Source: Treponema sp. (GTDB taxonomy: Bacteria; Spirochaetota; Spirochaetia; Treponematales; Treponemataceae). Taken from it: 55,799 nucleotides of DNA. The notes beneath the pieces were generated by a model, which ran no database searches, had not been told where the DNA came from, and saw only the letters and a program-made list of their open reading frames with translations. Location: NCBI GenBank assembly GCA_016296575.1, contig JAEDJA010000015.1, forward strand, positions 1 through 55,799, read 5' to 3'. Position numbers and translations under genes: made by a program. Below are positions 18,201 to 26,148 of this stretch, in pieces. Each line of letters opens with the position of its first letter. Positions within the stretch are counted from its first letter, which is position 1.

Positions 18201-18843
18201 AAGAATATTCACCGCGGCAAGAAACACGTGGAACCCGTAAATAACCAAGTTCAGTAAGATTTTTAGAAATTTTTACCGGATCAAAGGACTGTCCTTTAGA
18301 TATAGAAAAACTCTTTTCAAAAAGATATTCAGGCGGCGGAAGCTTTGAAATAAAAGCTCTTTCCGTAAAAATAAAAACTCTTGTATGCTGTTCAAAAGTT
18401 ATTTTCTCATTACGACGAATGAGTTTAGAAAGAACACCTGCACGCTGCCCAAAAACAATAGAACCACGGCTTGCAGGACGATAAGGAACTGTTGCCCACC
18501 ATGGAAAAATAAAAACTTCACATTCAGGAAAAACTACATTAAGGTCGTTTTTAATATTTTCAGCTTCATATTCAGTAGGAACTACAATTATAAAATCAGA
18601 AGAAAAATCCCGAAAATTCTCTCTTGCAAAAGCGGATGAATCCTTATACTGTGAATATTGCAGACTTTTTCCGTGAGTTTTAGTAGAAAGTTCCCGAAGA
18701 AAAAAACTAAAAAAGCTTCCAGAACATCCTGAAATTTCAATAGATTTTTCTGCACCAACAGCAGTAATTGAATCCAGAACTGAACCAAGAGAATTCCATT
18801 TATGAATAAGATTATTAACAGAAGTTTGTTGTGAAGTCTTCAT
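15220..18843 (-). CDS. mfd: Transcription-repair coupling factor Mfd
   Basis: Full-length Mfd (1,207 residues), which removes RNA polymerase stalled at DNA damage and recruits UvrA. In order: an N-terminal UvrB-like region (VVPTEYEAENI, FPWWATVPYRP), the CarD-like polymerase-binding domain (LQPGDYVVHVQWGIGKFHG), the RecG-like SF2 translocase with Walker A GDVGYGKTEMA, DEEQ box IIDEEQRFGV and motif III TMSATPIPRT, and the C-terminal TRCF domain (FGPIPDEVSSL). No key motif is missing. The ATG at 18843 has no obvious Shine-Dalgarno, and a TATTAT element about 20 bases upstream implies a very short leader. Confidence 0.97.
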   Translation of the reverse strand: MKTSQQTSVNNLIHKWNSLGSVLDSITAVGAEKSIEISGCSGSFFSFFLRELSTKTHGKSLQYSQYKDSSAFARENFRDFSSDFIIVVPTEYEAENIKNDLNVVFPECEVFIFPWWATVPYRPASRGSIVFGQRAGVLSKLIRRNEKITFEQHTRVFIFTERAFISKLPPPEYLFEKSFSISKGQSFDPVKISKNLTELGYLRVPRVSCRGEYSLRGEVLDVFLPCEENPVRILFDFDQIENLKYFDQDNQMTLSSIDHLLIYPMKEVVWTDELVKKASDELEKYQESSVNQEISDKDILSGGAGGVHLPFTEKALENKKRMLNELSSGHECEGEEFFYDFLWNREYTLLDYIDERSLILFYDYDKMLNAVLTIGREYSAMYHKSRLEFPVLPPHMLLLDFEKQVEKFSNSLLFRTVSRESEEKKTSFQLDVDASRSFFGNLNYFKEEVEKLIEDNWNIFVYADNENQSLRINEILKKYTCGDENYKPKNPLKLLSSPLTAGFAVSEIKLLIVQENEIFGRRKYTPKATSRAKSQAIDTFVELQPGDYVVHVQWGIGKFHGIERVKSLGNERDYVKLEYADEEYAFVPIEQVNLVQRYIGNEGEHPRLDRIGSKSWENRKNKVAKAVEDIAQKLIDLYSRRKASVGFAFPKETEWQAAFEASFPYEDTPDQITVTEDIKRDMESATPMDRLVCGDVGYGKTEMAMRAAFKAVMGGKQVAFLAPTTILAEQHYDNCIERFKNFPVRIARLSRFVTPAEAKKILLKVQLGEIDVLVGTHRIIQKDVIFKNLGLMIIDEEQRFGVKDKEKLKVLKNNIDCLTMSATPIPRTLHMSLLKIRDMSLLTTPPQNRQPIETVIDSYSEDRIARAIRQEIDRGGQIFYLHNRVESLYEVRRRIEQICPEVLVDTAHGQMSSDELDDIFHRFKNGAFHVLVATTIIENGIDIPNVNTIIIDRADMYGVSQLYQLRGRVGRSDRKAYAYLLYPENKALSEVAMKRLQVISDFTELGSGFKIAMKDMEIRGAGNLLGKDQSGDVYAVGFDMYVRLLNEAVQRLTMAKDFEAQSDVLMEMEYTGFIPDSYITNPQIKMEIYKKIAAVMTDFEFENLLGELDDRFGPIPDEVSSLLALAEIRIICKKLKINSIKERMGEVKIEFGRVSNISVDKLMTLIHDNPGTIYLKPDQPTFIFIKLGKIGLKEKSEFIREKLNRLL

Positions 18844-18866
18844 ATTTTAATAAAAATAACCGATAA

Positions 18867-18872
18867 TATAAT
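18867..18872 (+). promoter_or_regulatory. Possible -10 box of the secreted-protein operon
   Basis: TATAAT lies 28 bases before the GTG at 18901. The corresponding -35 position is only ATTTTA, so the promoter is tentative. The 57-base divergent gap with mfd must hold both promoters. Confidence 0.35.
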
Positions 18873-18900
18873 AAGAAATTAAATATTCAGGAGAAAAGCT

Positions 18901-19881
18901 GTGAAACTTTTCCGAAAAGCACTTACTATTATAGCAATAATTACTTTATTTGGACAGACCGCTTTTGCCCAAAGTTTTTCTCAAAAAGACTTTTCAAAGG
19001 CTCAGGTTACTATTAAATATTTTGACAGAACCATTTATTATCCTGGTGAAAGTGAAGCTAATCCTGTACAGATTCATGTTACAATCAAAAACAACGGAAC
19101 AGAAACACTTCGATTCAAACTGGCCGATGACAAAGCCTTCAGCATGGATTTTCAGGTTTACACTGTAAAAAACAATATTCTTCCACAGACAGAACGTATT
19201 ATCGAAAAACGAACAACCAATCAGACAGTTTACTTCCGTGAAATTGCCCTTGAATACGGTGAAGAATATTCATTTGTAGAAAACCTTAAGGATTTTGTTG
19301 ATATCAAAGATCCTTCAGTTTATTATGTTGAGCTTTCTTTCTACCCTGAACTTTTTAAATCAAAATATATTGAACTTACTTCAAACCGTCTTACACTTGA
19401 AGTTAGACCAGCTCCAAATGCTGTTTCATCAACATACATTCCTGTTGAAAGTAAAACTTCTGCAATCCTCACACCACAGGAAATCAGTCCTGATAAAGTA
19501 GTTGAACAAACAATCATTGCTCGTCAGAAATCACTTTGGGATCAGTTCTTCCTTTATATGGATGTAGAATCCCTTCTTAAAAAGAACAAATCTCTTAAAC
19601 AAAAATATAACACAGCAAGTGCAGAAGAAAGAGAACGCATGCTGGACGCTTTTAAAGCAGACATGATGCAGTCACGATATGATAACGACATTATCGCAAT
19701 TCCTGAAAAATTTGAAATCGTAAAAACCAGTTATTCTCCAGTTGAAGGGACAGTTCTTGTTACAGAATGGTTTAAATATCCAAACTTCTATGAAAAGAAA
19801 AACTATACATACAAAGTCCGTCAGTACGAAGGCATCTGGCAGATTTATGATTATACAGTAGTTAACCTTGGAACAGAATAA
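18901..19881 (+). CDS. Secreted protein of unknown function
   Basis: A 326-residue protein starting at GTG, with AGGAG eight bases upstream. Residues 1-23 are a signal peptide ending QTAFAQ, with no lipobox cysteine. Residues about 30-160 read as a beta-sandwich (VTIKYFDRTIYYPGESE, VHVTIKNNGTETLRFKL) like bacterial adhesin or intracellular-proteinase-inhibitor type domains. The C-terminal part (WFKYPNFYEKKNYTYKVRQYEG-type segment) looks like a small mixed alpha/beta domain. It should act in the periplasm or outer envelope. The pseudo-receiver gene begins on the next base after its stop, so they are co-translated. I do not recognise a named family. Confidence 0.65.
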   Translation: MKLFRKALTIIAIITLFGQTAFAQSFSQKDFSKAQVTIKYFDRTIYYPGESEANPVQIHVTIKNNGTETLRFKLADDKAFSMDFQVYTVKNNILPQTERIIEKRTTNQTVYFREIALEYGEEYSFVENLKDFVDIKDPSVYYVELSFYPELFKSKYIELTSNRLTLEVRPAPNAVSSTYIPVESKTSAILTPQEISPDKVVEQTIIARQKSLWDQFFLYMDVESLLKKNKSLKQKYNTASAEERERMLDAFKADMMQSRYDNDIIAIPEKFEIVKTSYSPVEGTVLVTEWFKYPNFYEKKNYTYKVRQYEGIWQIYDYTVVNLGTE

Positions 19882-20679
19882 ATGAAAGCTTTAATTATCA
19901 GTGACGATCAGAATATAATTGACTCAGTAAACTCTTACTTTAACTCAAAAAACTTTGACACAATTATCTATAGATGGCTTTTAAAAGCTATGGATAATAT
20001 CGAAGAAATATCTCCTGAACTTGTTTTTGTAAGTTCACAGGAATATCCACGTCACTGGAAAACTCTGGCACAATTTGTAAAAAGTGGAATCGGTGCCAGT
20101 GATACAAAAATCATTCTTTTTCAAAATGAAAAAATGAATGAAGAAGATGAAAAAAAAGCTCAGGAGCTGGGAATAAGCGGCATAATTAATAGTGTTGATG
20201 AATACGGTTTAAAATCCCTTACACTACTTCTTGAAAAGGAAAAGCTTATTCATCCAGAAATTTGTGACACTTCAACTGAATCAGAAGAAATGATTACAGT
20301 AGAAAGCCTTTTAAACGAAAAATTTGATGACAATGAACCGTCTTCAAATGATTCTTATTTAGAACAGTCTGAATCAAAAATTGAAGAAGCTATGGAAGAA
20401 GAAACAATTGATGCCCCATTTGTTCTTCCAGAAGATGCATCTTTGATTTTTACAAATCCTGTTACAAAAACCATTGTTACCTGTAAAATTAAAGCCTATA
20501 AAAACAAAAAATGTACTCTTACAGTTGATAATCCTTCACTTGTAGAAAATCTTACACCAGATAATTTAATAACGGAAATGACTGTTTTAATGGATAAATC
20601 CGTAAAAGATTATCAGGGCTTCATGATTTCTAATGACGACAATCTTGTTCTTGAAATGGAAAGTACAGATGAAGAATAA
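19882..20679 (+). CDS. Pseudo-receiver protein with PilZ-like C-terminal domain
   Basis: A 265-residue cytoplasmic protein. The first about 125 residues read as a response-regulator receiver fold: MKALIISDDQ has the acidic pair, and GISGIINSVDEYGLKSL resembles the last strand and helix. The strand that should end in the phospho-acceptor Asp ends in VFVSSQ, so phosphorylation is unlikely. An acidic linker (about 130-175) leads to a beta-rich C-terminal domain (CKIKAYKNKKCTLTVDNP, TEMTVLMDKSVKDYQGFMI) that resembles PilZ. It has no RxxxR or [D/N]xSxxG motif. The layout parallels the PilZ gene at 3407. Partner and function unknown. Confidence 0.5.
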   Translation: MKALIISDDQNIIDSVNSYFNSKNFDTIIYRWLLKAMDNIEEISPELVFVSSQEYPRHWKTLAQFVKSGIGASDTKIILFQNEKMNEEDEKKAQELGISGIINSVDEYGLKSLTLLLEKEKLIHPEICDTSTESEEMITVESLLNEKFDDNEPSSNDSYLEQSESKIEEAMEEETIDAPFVLPEDASLIFTNPVTKTIVTCKIKAYKNKKCTLTVDNPSLVENLTPDNLITEMTVLMDKSVKDYQGFMISNDDNLVLEMESTDEE

Positions 20680-21061
20680 GTTTAAAAAAGCAAAGTTTTT
20701 CTGTGAAAATTGCGGTGAAGAAGTTCCTCAGAATGCAAAAGTCTGCACAAAATGTGGAAAATTCTTTACCTTTGTTAGATGTCCAAAATGCTTTTATACT
20801 GGTGAATCAAAAATATTTACACACGGTTGCCCCGAATGTGGATACGCAATCAAACACAACGGCAATTATAGAAAACCACCAGTGCTTAAAAAATCACGCT
20901 CTTCATTCAAGGATCTTGGTCTTATTAAAGACAAACCTCAGAAAAACAAACGGATTAATCTTTCCTTTGAAGACACTTCCCTTCCAATCTGGATTTACGT
21001 GGTCACCCTGATTCCACTTTTTTCCGTGATTTTTGGTTTATACAGTTGCTTAAATAAGTAA
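20669..21061 (+). CDS. Zinc-ribbon membrane protein
   Basis: A 130-residue protein with three CxxC-type pairs: FCENCGEE, VCTKCGKF and RCPKCF, then GCPECGYA, so probably two double zinc ribbons. A basic linker and one C-terminal hydrophobic helix follow (PIWIYVVTLIPLFSVIFGLY). It is thus a tail-anchored protein with its zinc domain in the cytoplasm. The ATG at 20669 overlaps the preceding gene by 11 bases; an earlier in-frame start at 20633 would add residues encoded wholly inside that gene and not resembling the family, so 20669 is chosen. Zinc ribbons of this type often mediate protein or nucleic-acid contacts; the role is unknown. Confidence 0.65.
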   Translation: MKNKFKKAKFFCENCGEEVPQNAKVCTKCGKFFTFVRCPKCFYTGESKIFTHGCPECGYAIKHNGNYRKPPVLKKSRSSFKDLGLIKDKPQKNKRINLSFEDTSLPIWIYVVTLIPLFSVIFGLYSCLNK

Positions 21062-21084
21062 TTTCTGATAATATAACATCACTT

Positions 21085-21168
21085 GCCCGGATGGCGGAAT
21101 TGGTAGACGCGCTTGGTTCAGGTCCAAGTGGGAGCAATCTCATAGGAGTTCAAGTCTCCTTTCGGGTA
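21085..21168 (+). tRNA. tRNA-Leu (anticodon CAG)
   Basis: An 84-base class II tRNA. Acceptor strands are GCCCGGA (21085-21091) and TTCGGGT (21161-21167) with discriminator A at 21168. The D arm is GCGGAATTGGTAGACGCGC. The anticodon stem CTTGG/CCAAG closes loop TTCAGGT with anticodon CAG. A long variable arm and T arm AGGAG-TTCAAGT-CTCCT follow. The long variable arm and A73 fit leucine. CCA is not encoded. The 3' part overlaps, antisense, the end of a pseudouridine synthase gene. Confidence 0.95.
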
Positions 21169-21840
21169 TTCAAAGCAAATCCCTGTAGCTTCAAAAAAGA
21201 CTTTTGAGGAAAGGGGATTTTTTTTATGTCCTTTACCATATAATGGATCATTAAACACAGGCAGTCCACATTCAGAAAGATGACTGCGTACCTGGTGACG
21301 AAACCCTTTTACAATCTCACATTCTACTTCGCAGGAATTATCAGCTTGATTTACAGAAAGAATTTTGACTTTGGTTGTATAAAGCACTTTTTTCCCAATT
21401 TTTTTTATGGCATAACCACCTTCATTTTCAAAAACTGGTTTTACCATCTTGTGCCCTTCTCCATAAGGTCTGAAATAAGAAGTGATTGAAAAATCTTCAC
21501 CTGCTTTAAACTGTTTTTCCATAAAACAAAGAGCTCTGTACTTTTTTGAAAAACCCTCTTTATCTTGCAGTGAAAGCATATAATCATAAAAGCTCTGGTT
21601 TTGAGCAACAAGCAGTAGGCCTCTGGTAACAGTGTCGATTCGGTGTATAAGTCCTTTTTCGATGCTTTTTTTCCCCATTACATTATTACAGGATGGGAAA
21701 AGTTTGCAGACATAGGAAAGTGCATTTTCACAATCTTCAGCTGACAAAGGAGCACTTGGAATTCCAGAAGGCTTATCACAAACTACAAACGGAAGATTTT
21801 CAGAAGGCTCTTTTATTATTTTGATTGAATCTAAATTCAT
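21118..21840 (-). CDS. RluA-family pseudouridine synthase, small form without S4 domain
   Basis: A 240-residue pseudouridine synthase. HRIDTVTRGL (66-75) holds the catalytic Asp69. VVCDKPSGIPSAP (19-31), GFRHQVRSHLSECGLP and the closing GICFEYP are family signatures. There is no N-terminal S4 domain. The exact rRNA or tRNA target cannot be told. Its start overlaps the rluD stop as ATGA, so it is last in the operon. Its 3' end is unusual: the last 14 residues after EYP are antisense to tRNA-Leu, and the preceding stretch is antisense to the tRNA terminator. The conserved core ends just before the tRNA overlap. Confidence 0.85.
   Translation of the reverse strand: MNLDSIKIIKEPSENLPFVVCDKPSGIPSAPLSAEDCENALSYVCKLFPSCNNVMGKKSIEKGLIHRIDTVTRGLLLVAQNQSFYDYMLSLQDKEGFSKKYRALCFMEKQFKAGEDFSITSYFRPYGEGHKMVKPVFENEGGYAIKKIGKKVLYTTKVKILSVNQADNSCEVECEIVKGFRHQVRSHLSECGLPVFNDPLYGKGHKKNPLSSKVFFEATGICFEYPKGDLNSYEIAPTWT
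21177..21225 (+). terminator. Intrinsic terminator of tRNA-Leu, inside an opposing gene
   Basis: Two-part hairpin: AAATCCC (21177-21183) with GGGATTT (21214-21220), and CTTCAAAA (21189-21196) with TTTTGAGG (21202-21209, one G-U pair), followed by a run of Ts to 21225. It begins nine bases after the tRNA. The whole structure lies within the C-terminal coding part of the minus-strand pseudouridine synthase. Confidence 0.75.
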
Positions 21841-22805
21841 TTACAAACCTTCTTTGGAAAAAGCTTCTTTAATTTTTTTTGTGTTTCAATAAATCGTTCT
21901 GGTGTTTTTGTTCTGAAGGTAGAATAAGTTTTTTCACCAGGGAGCCTGATTTTCATACAGAAAGAATGCAGCATTAGCGTTGCTTTGGGAAAAACTTTAT
22001 CTTCATGTCCGTAAATTACATCTCCAAGAATAGGACAGCCTAAGTACTTCATATGAACACGTATCTGATGAGTGCGTCCGGTTTTAATTCTTACTCGAAT
22101 AAGAGAATAATGACCGTAACTTGCAATAACATGATAAATTGTCCGGGCATATTTACCTTCATTTGAATCTGTAACTGCCTTAAATCTATGGCGGTTTTTT
22201 GGATCACGAACAATCTGAGTTCTGATATCACCTTTTCGTTCTTTTGGTACTCCCGAAGTAATAAGAATATACTCTTTTTGAACAAAACGATCTTTAAATT
22301 GAGAAGAAAGCCATTCCTCAGCGTCACGATTTTTTGCAGTAATAATAAGACCAGATGTATCTTTATCAAGGCGATGTACAATTCCAGGTCGACGGGCTTT
22401 TAAAACCTCTGCATCATCTCCTTCTTTAATCTGAGAAATACTTTCACGTCCCCAATGATAAAGCAGTGCATTTACTAAAGTTCCTTCCCAGTTACCGCAG
22501 GCCGGATGAGTCACCATACCCTGAGCTTTATTCACAACAGTAACATTTTCATTTTCAAAAACAATATCAAGTGGAATATTTTCAGGTGTAATATCATCAG
22601 GAACATTATCTTCCCACTGAATATCTATCTGGTCCAAAGCTTTTACTTTCTGACTGAGTTTTGCTTTTTTTCCATTTACAAGAATCTCACTGACACCACT
22701 TTTTAATTTACTGCGGTTCATGCCATTAGGAAGAGAGGCCATGTATTTATCAAGACGTTCATTCAGTTTATATTCTGCAGGTACTTTTGAAGAAAAATAA
22801 GCCAT
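21837..22805 (-). CDS. rluD: Large-subunit pseudouridine synthase, RluD type
   Basis: A 322-residue RluA/RluD-family enzyme. An S4 RNA-binding domain (about 12-75; ERLDKYMASL, RSKLKSGVSEILVNGKKAK) is followed by the catalytic domain with HRLDKDTSGL (144-153; catalytic Asp147). RIKTGRTHQIRVHMKYLG and GDVIYG are typical closing motifs. RluD modifies helix 69 of 23S rRNA; the length and S4 domain favour RluD over RluC, though not decisively. It overlaps the upstream secreted-protein gene by one base (TAATG) and the downstream synthase by four. Confidence 0.85.
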   Translation of the reverse strand: MAYFSSKVPAEYKLNERLDKYMASLPNGMNRSKLKSGVSEILVNGKKAKLSQKVKALDQIDIQWEDNVPDDITPENIPLDIVFENENVTVVNKAQGMVTHPACGNWEGTLVNALLYHWGRESISQIKEGDDAEVLKARRPGIVHRLDKDTSGLIITAKNRDAEEWLSSQFKDRFVQKEYILITSGVPKERKGDIRTQIVRDPKNRHRFKAVTDSNEGKYARTIYHVIASYGHYSLIRVRIKTGRTHQIRVHMKYLGCPILGDVIYGHEDKVFPKATLMLHSFCMKIRLPGEKTYSTFRTKTPERFIETQKKLKKLFPKKVCK

Positions 22806-23299
22806 TACTCTTCCTCCGGCGGTTCAGATTGTTTTGGTATGTAAGGAGGAATCTCTTCATCATCATCTAAAGCAATTGGTTCAATATAAATATGATCAGT
22901 AGCCTTATACTCATTGATTCGCGTTGTTTTCTTTCGTTTTACAAGCCTGATAATTAGATCAGTCAATCCAATTCCAACAGAAATCCCTAAAGAGGTATAC
23001 AAAATAGCTTTCTGTTCTTTGATTGTGTAGCCATTTTCCGCACTGGATGAAAAAGGATTTGGAAACACTTCACTTTTTCCACTGATTTTTTTATAAGATG
23101 AATACCCAAGACTAGCATCAATAGCAACAAAAGGAAAAGCACCTAAAGTAATTATTTCAAAACGACGAAAATCTTTAATTGCATCAGGCAGTTCTTCCGT
23201 GTCATAAGGAACTGGATTATGGTTCACAGCATCTTCTGCAAAAACATTATAATTAAAAGAGAAAATAACAAATATGACAAGGAAAAACAGTTTTTTCAT
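22805..23299 (-). CDS. Secreted or membrane protein of unknown function
   Basis: A 164-residue protein. Residues 1-21 are a signal peptide (MKKLFFLVIFVIFSF, cleavage after VFA). A second hydrophobic segment (AILYTSLGISVGIGLTDLII) lies near residue 95-115, followed by RLVKRKK, which suggests a membrane anchor with a cytoplasmic tail rich in Asp, Glu and Pro. No family recognised. Position between yggS and rluD, with one-base overlaps on both sides, shows only co-transcription. Confidence 0.6.
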   Translation of the reverse strand: MKKLFFLVIFVIFSFNYNVFAEDAVNHNPVPYDTEELPDAIKDFRRFEIITLGAFPFVAIDASLGYSSYKKISGKSEVFPNPFSSSAENGYTIKEQKAILYTSLGISVGIGLTDLIIRLVKRKKTTRINEYKATDHIYIEPIALDDDEEIPPYIPKQSEPPEEE

Positions 23300-23994
23300 T
23301 AATATTCCCGTTCTCCAAAAATTGCAGTACCGATTCTTACCATGGTAGAACCTTCTTCAATTGCAGTTTGGTAATCTCCACTCATGCCCATTGATAATTC
23401 CGTAAAATCCCAGAAAGGAAATTTTTTTTGTGCATTTTCTTTCAATAAGTTAAGTTTCTTAAATGAAGAGCTGATCTGATTAAGATTATCTGTATTTGGA
23501 GCCATTGTCATAAAGCCCAGTGGCAGAACGGAAGGACAGTTTGTTTTAATATAGGAAAGGGCTTCAAAAACTTCTTCTTCCGAAAGAAAACCAGTCTTTG
23601 ATTCTTCGCCAGTATGAAATTCCAGAAGAACATTAACTGTTCTACCAATCTTTTCACAGCACTTGTTAATTTCATTTAATAATTTGATGGAATCCACCGA
23701 TTCAATACAATCACAAACAGTAAGTGCTTTATTTACTTTGTTTGTCTGAAGATGACCGATTATGTGAAGTTCAATTTCAGGATATTTAATCTTTAAAATT
23801 GAAAATTTATCATAAGCTTCCTGAACACGATTCTCACCAAATAATTTCTGTCCTGCAAGAATGGCCTGTTCTATTTTTTCAAGAGGATGAAATTTACTAA
23901 CAGCAAGGAGCTTTACTTTTCCTTTTCTTCCGCAGTTACTTGAAGCTTCATCTATATTTTCAAGAACTTTTTTTAGGTTATCACAAACTCCCAT
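23299..23994 (-). CDS. YggS-type PLP homeostasis protein
   Basis: A 231-residue PLP-binding TIM-barrel protein (PLPBP/YggS). LLAVSKFHP carries the Schiff-base lysine; FGENRVQEAYDK, HIIGHLQTNKVNKAL, GFMTMAP and the closing LSMGMSGDYQTAIEEGSTMVRIGTAIFG are family signatures, the last holding the phosphate-binding Ser and Gly. Known role: cytosolic buffering of pyridoxal phosphate and amino/keto-acid balance; no enzyme activity is known. A longer start at 24021 exists, but GGAG precedes ATG 23994, which overlaps the ksgA stop as TAATG. Confidence 0.93.
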   Translation of the reverse strand: MGVCDNLKKVLENIDEASSNCGRKGKVKLLAVSKFHPLEKIEQAILAGQKLFGENRVQEAYDKFSILKIKYPEIELHIIGHLQTNKVNKALTVCDCIESVDSIKLLNEINKCCEKIGRTVNVLLEFHTGEESKTGFLSEEEVFEALSYIKTNCPSVLPLGFMTMAPNTDNLNQISSSFKKLNLLKENAQKKFPFWDFTELSMGMSGDYQTAIEEGSTMVRIGTAIFGEREY

Positions 23995-24866
23995 TACTTT
24001 TCTCCAAGGCCCATAGAACAAAGTACATCAGAAAGCTTTAACAGTTCAGAAATTTGAAGCACCTCTGCCCGTTTCATTGGATCAATTCCAGCATTTTCCA
24101 ATGCTTTAAGTGCTAAATCTCCGTTTTTAAGATACTGAGTCAGATTATTTCGTACAGTTTTTCGTCGTGATAAAAAAAGACTTCTCTGCATTTTTAAGAA
24201 GGTTTTTGGAGATTCACAGCAAGGAAAATTCTCTTTTTTTATAAATAGAACTGCACGAGAATCAACATTAGGTTTTGGCCAAAAATTTCCTCCACCAAGA
24301 TCAACTACATTCTTTATATCATAAGCCCACTGACATAAAACAGAAAAAGAAGAATAATCATCCGTTCCAGGTTTTGCAGTCATTCGCTGTGCAACTTCTT
24401 TCTGAACAGTAAAGACACATTTATCAAATCGAATATTATTTTCAATTGTGTCTGCAATAATTGATGCAGCAATATTATAAGGTAGATTTCCAAAAAGACG
24501 TTGGGGCAGACTAGATTTTTCCAGCTGTCCTTTCCAGGTTTTCATCACATCCCCAAGAACGAGCCTAAATTTTCCTTTTTTCTCAAAATCATCAAAAAAT
24601 GATGTAATAAGAGCGGCAAATCCTTTATCAATTTCAAAAACAGTAAGATCCGCATCTCTGCCAAGAATCTCATCGGTCATACAACCAAGTCCAGGACCAA
24701 TTTCCCAAACTACACTGCATTCGTTAATGTCCAGATTATCAATCAATTTTTTTCGGGCATCTTCATTTACAAGAAAGTTCTGTCCGAATTTTTTTTGCAT
24801 GGCAAGCCCATTTGCATCTAGAAAATCTTTTAAGGCTTTTGGAGAATTATAATCAGGATGTTCCAT
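23994..24866 (-). CDS. rsmA: 16S rRNA dimethyladenosine transferase
   Basis: RsmA (KsgA), 290 residues, dimethylates the two adjacent adenosines in helix 45 of 16S rRNA. QKKFGQNFLVNEDARKKLI is the N-terminal signature; WEIGPGLGCMTDEIL is SAM motif I; FEIDKG is motif II; GNLPYNIA contains the catalytic NLPY. The C-terminal helical domain (SLFLSRRKTVRNNL) is complete. It lies 31 bases after the comEC-like gene and overlaps yggS by one base, so it is part of the minus-strand run from 27323 to 21118. Confidence 0.95.
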   Translation of the reverse strand: MEHPDYNSPKALKDFLDANGLAMQKKFGQNFLVNEDARKKLIDNLDINECSVVWEIGPGLGCMTDEILGRDADLTVFEIDKGFAALITSFFDDFEKKGKFRLVLGDVMKTWKGQLEKSSLPQRLFGNLPYNIAASIIADTIENNIRFDKCVFTVQKEVAQRMTAKPGTDDYSSFSVLCQWAYDIKNVVDLGGGNFWPKPNVDSRAVLFIKKENFPCCESPKTFLKMQRSLFLSRRKTVRNNLTQYLKNGDLALKALENAGIDPMKRAEVLQISELLKLSDVLCSMGLGEK

Positions 24867-24897
24867 CGTTATTCCCGTTAGAAATGGATTTTGAATC

Positions 24898-26148
24898 TTA
24901 TACTGTGATTAATGGAAACCTGGAAAAAAAGTCTACAAGAATCACAATTAGATTATACAGCAAATTCAAAAAAATTCCACATAGGCCAGTAAGGGGTGGA
25001 AAAATTAAACAAAGAATGATAAAAATAAGTCCTCCATAAATAAAAATTGAAATTAATGGAGAAACAAAAACAGTAGATATTATTCCCACCGGAGAAATTG
25101 ATCCAAAATATTTAAGACTTACAGGAACAGTACATGCTTGAGCTCCAGTTGATGCAGAAAGACTTTGAGCAAGAACTTTTGGCGTAAATCTGGTGTAAAA
25201 GCGCCTGAACATGTTTCCAAATAACAATATTCCAACCAATGCTCCATAAGAAAGGACAAATCCTAAAGTGAATAAATCATCCGGACGAATTACAGCCTGA
25301 ACTAGAAAACTGAAAGACAAAACTTCAATCATTGAACTTTTTCTTACTGCGGTAATATCTTCAAACAACAGCACAATTGAACAAATAAAGGCTCGAAGAA
25401 GAGATGGCGAAAAACCTGCAAACCAGACAAAAACAGTAATAGAAATAAACTGCAATATGAGCATTAATCTATATACTTTTATTTTGTTTCCTAAAAAAAC
25501 TGCAATTCCCATTAATATTGAAAGATGCATCCCAGACAACGCAAGAACATGGGATAAACCTGCTTTTCGAAAGCTGTCCGAAAGCTCTGCTTTAGTATAT
25601 TCCCGTGAACCTGATAAAAGAGAAAGAAGAAGACCACCTGCATCCTTCCATTCAAACATAAGTCTTTTAAAATGAAGTCTTGCAAGTGCCCTGATTTTTT
25701 TTAATGCAATAAACCTTTGTTTTTCAAAATCACAAGAAACAACTTCCTTTACATAAAATGATTCTTTTATAAAATTACCTTTAACAAAAAGAATGCTTCC
25801 ATCTTCAATAAATGTGCCGCCTTTCGAAACTCCAAGAGAAAAAAGTCTCCCGGGAAAATAAACTTCTATAATTTCAGGAGGTATATAAAGAGTTATTTTT
25901 CCGTAGGCTGTACCCTTTCCGCTTTCACTTTCAGCTTCAATTAATTTAAAATCCATTGTATAAAAAGTCTGTTTTGAATTTATTGAGGGTGATGAAATAA
26001 CTTTTCCATAAACTCCAGTTATTCTTGAAGCAGCAAAAACACTGTTAAAAGCATTTCTTTTGGGAAAAGGAAATACTTTTGAAAAAATGAGAAATACGGA
26101 AATAAAAACTGCAATAATTAATGGATTAACTCGTTTACCAATTACCAC
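24898..26148 (-). CDS. ComEC/Rec2-like membrane channel without metallo-beta-lactamase domain
   Basis: A 416-residue polytopic protein. Residues 1-150 contain the DUF4131/OB-like N-terminal region. From about 170 the Competence domain is clear: GLLLSLLSGSREYT, LSHVLALSGMHLSIL (matching the family H-x-x-A-I-S-G-x-H), FSPSLLRAF and several membrane helices. In full ComEC (700 residues or more) a nuclease-like metallo-beta-lactamase domain follows; here the protein ends. In competent bacteria ComEC carries single-stranded DNA across the inner membrane. Short forms are also common in non-competent species. Start is GTG 26148, overlapping the upstream gene by seven bases. Confidence 0.82.
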   Translation of the reverse strand: MVIGKRVNPLIIAVFISVFLIFSKVFPFPKRNAFNSVFAASRITGVYGKVISSPSINSKQTFYTMDFKLIEAESESGKGTAYGKITLYIPPEIIEVYFPGRLFSLGVSKGGTFIEDGSILFVKGNFIKESFYVKEVVSCDFEKQRFIALKKIRALARLHFKRLMFEWKDAGGLLLSLLSGSREYTKAELSDSFRKAGLSHVLALSGMHLSILMGIAVFLGNKIKVYRLMLILQFISITVFVWFAGFSPSLLRAFICSIVLLFEDITAVRKSSMIEVLSFSFLVQAVIRPDDLFTLGFVLSYGALVGILLFGNMFRRFYTRFTPKVLAQSLSASTGAQACTVPVSLKYFGSISPVGIISTVFVSPLISIFIYGGLIFIILCLIFPPLTGLCGIFLNLLYNLIVILVDFFSRFPLITV

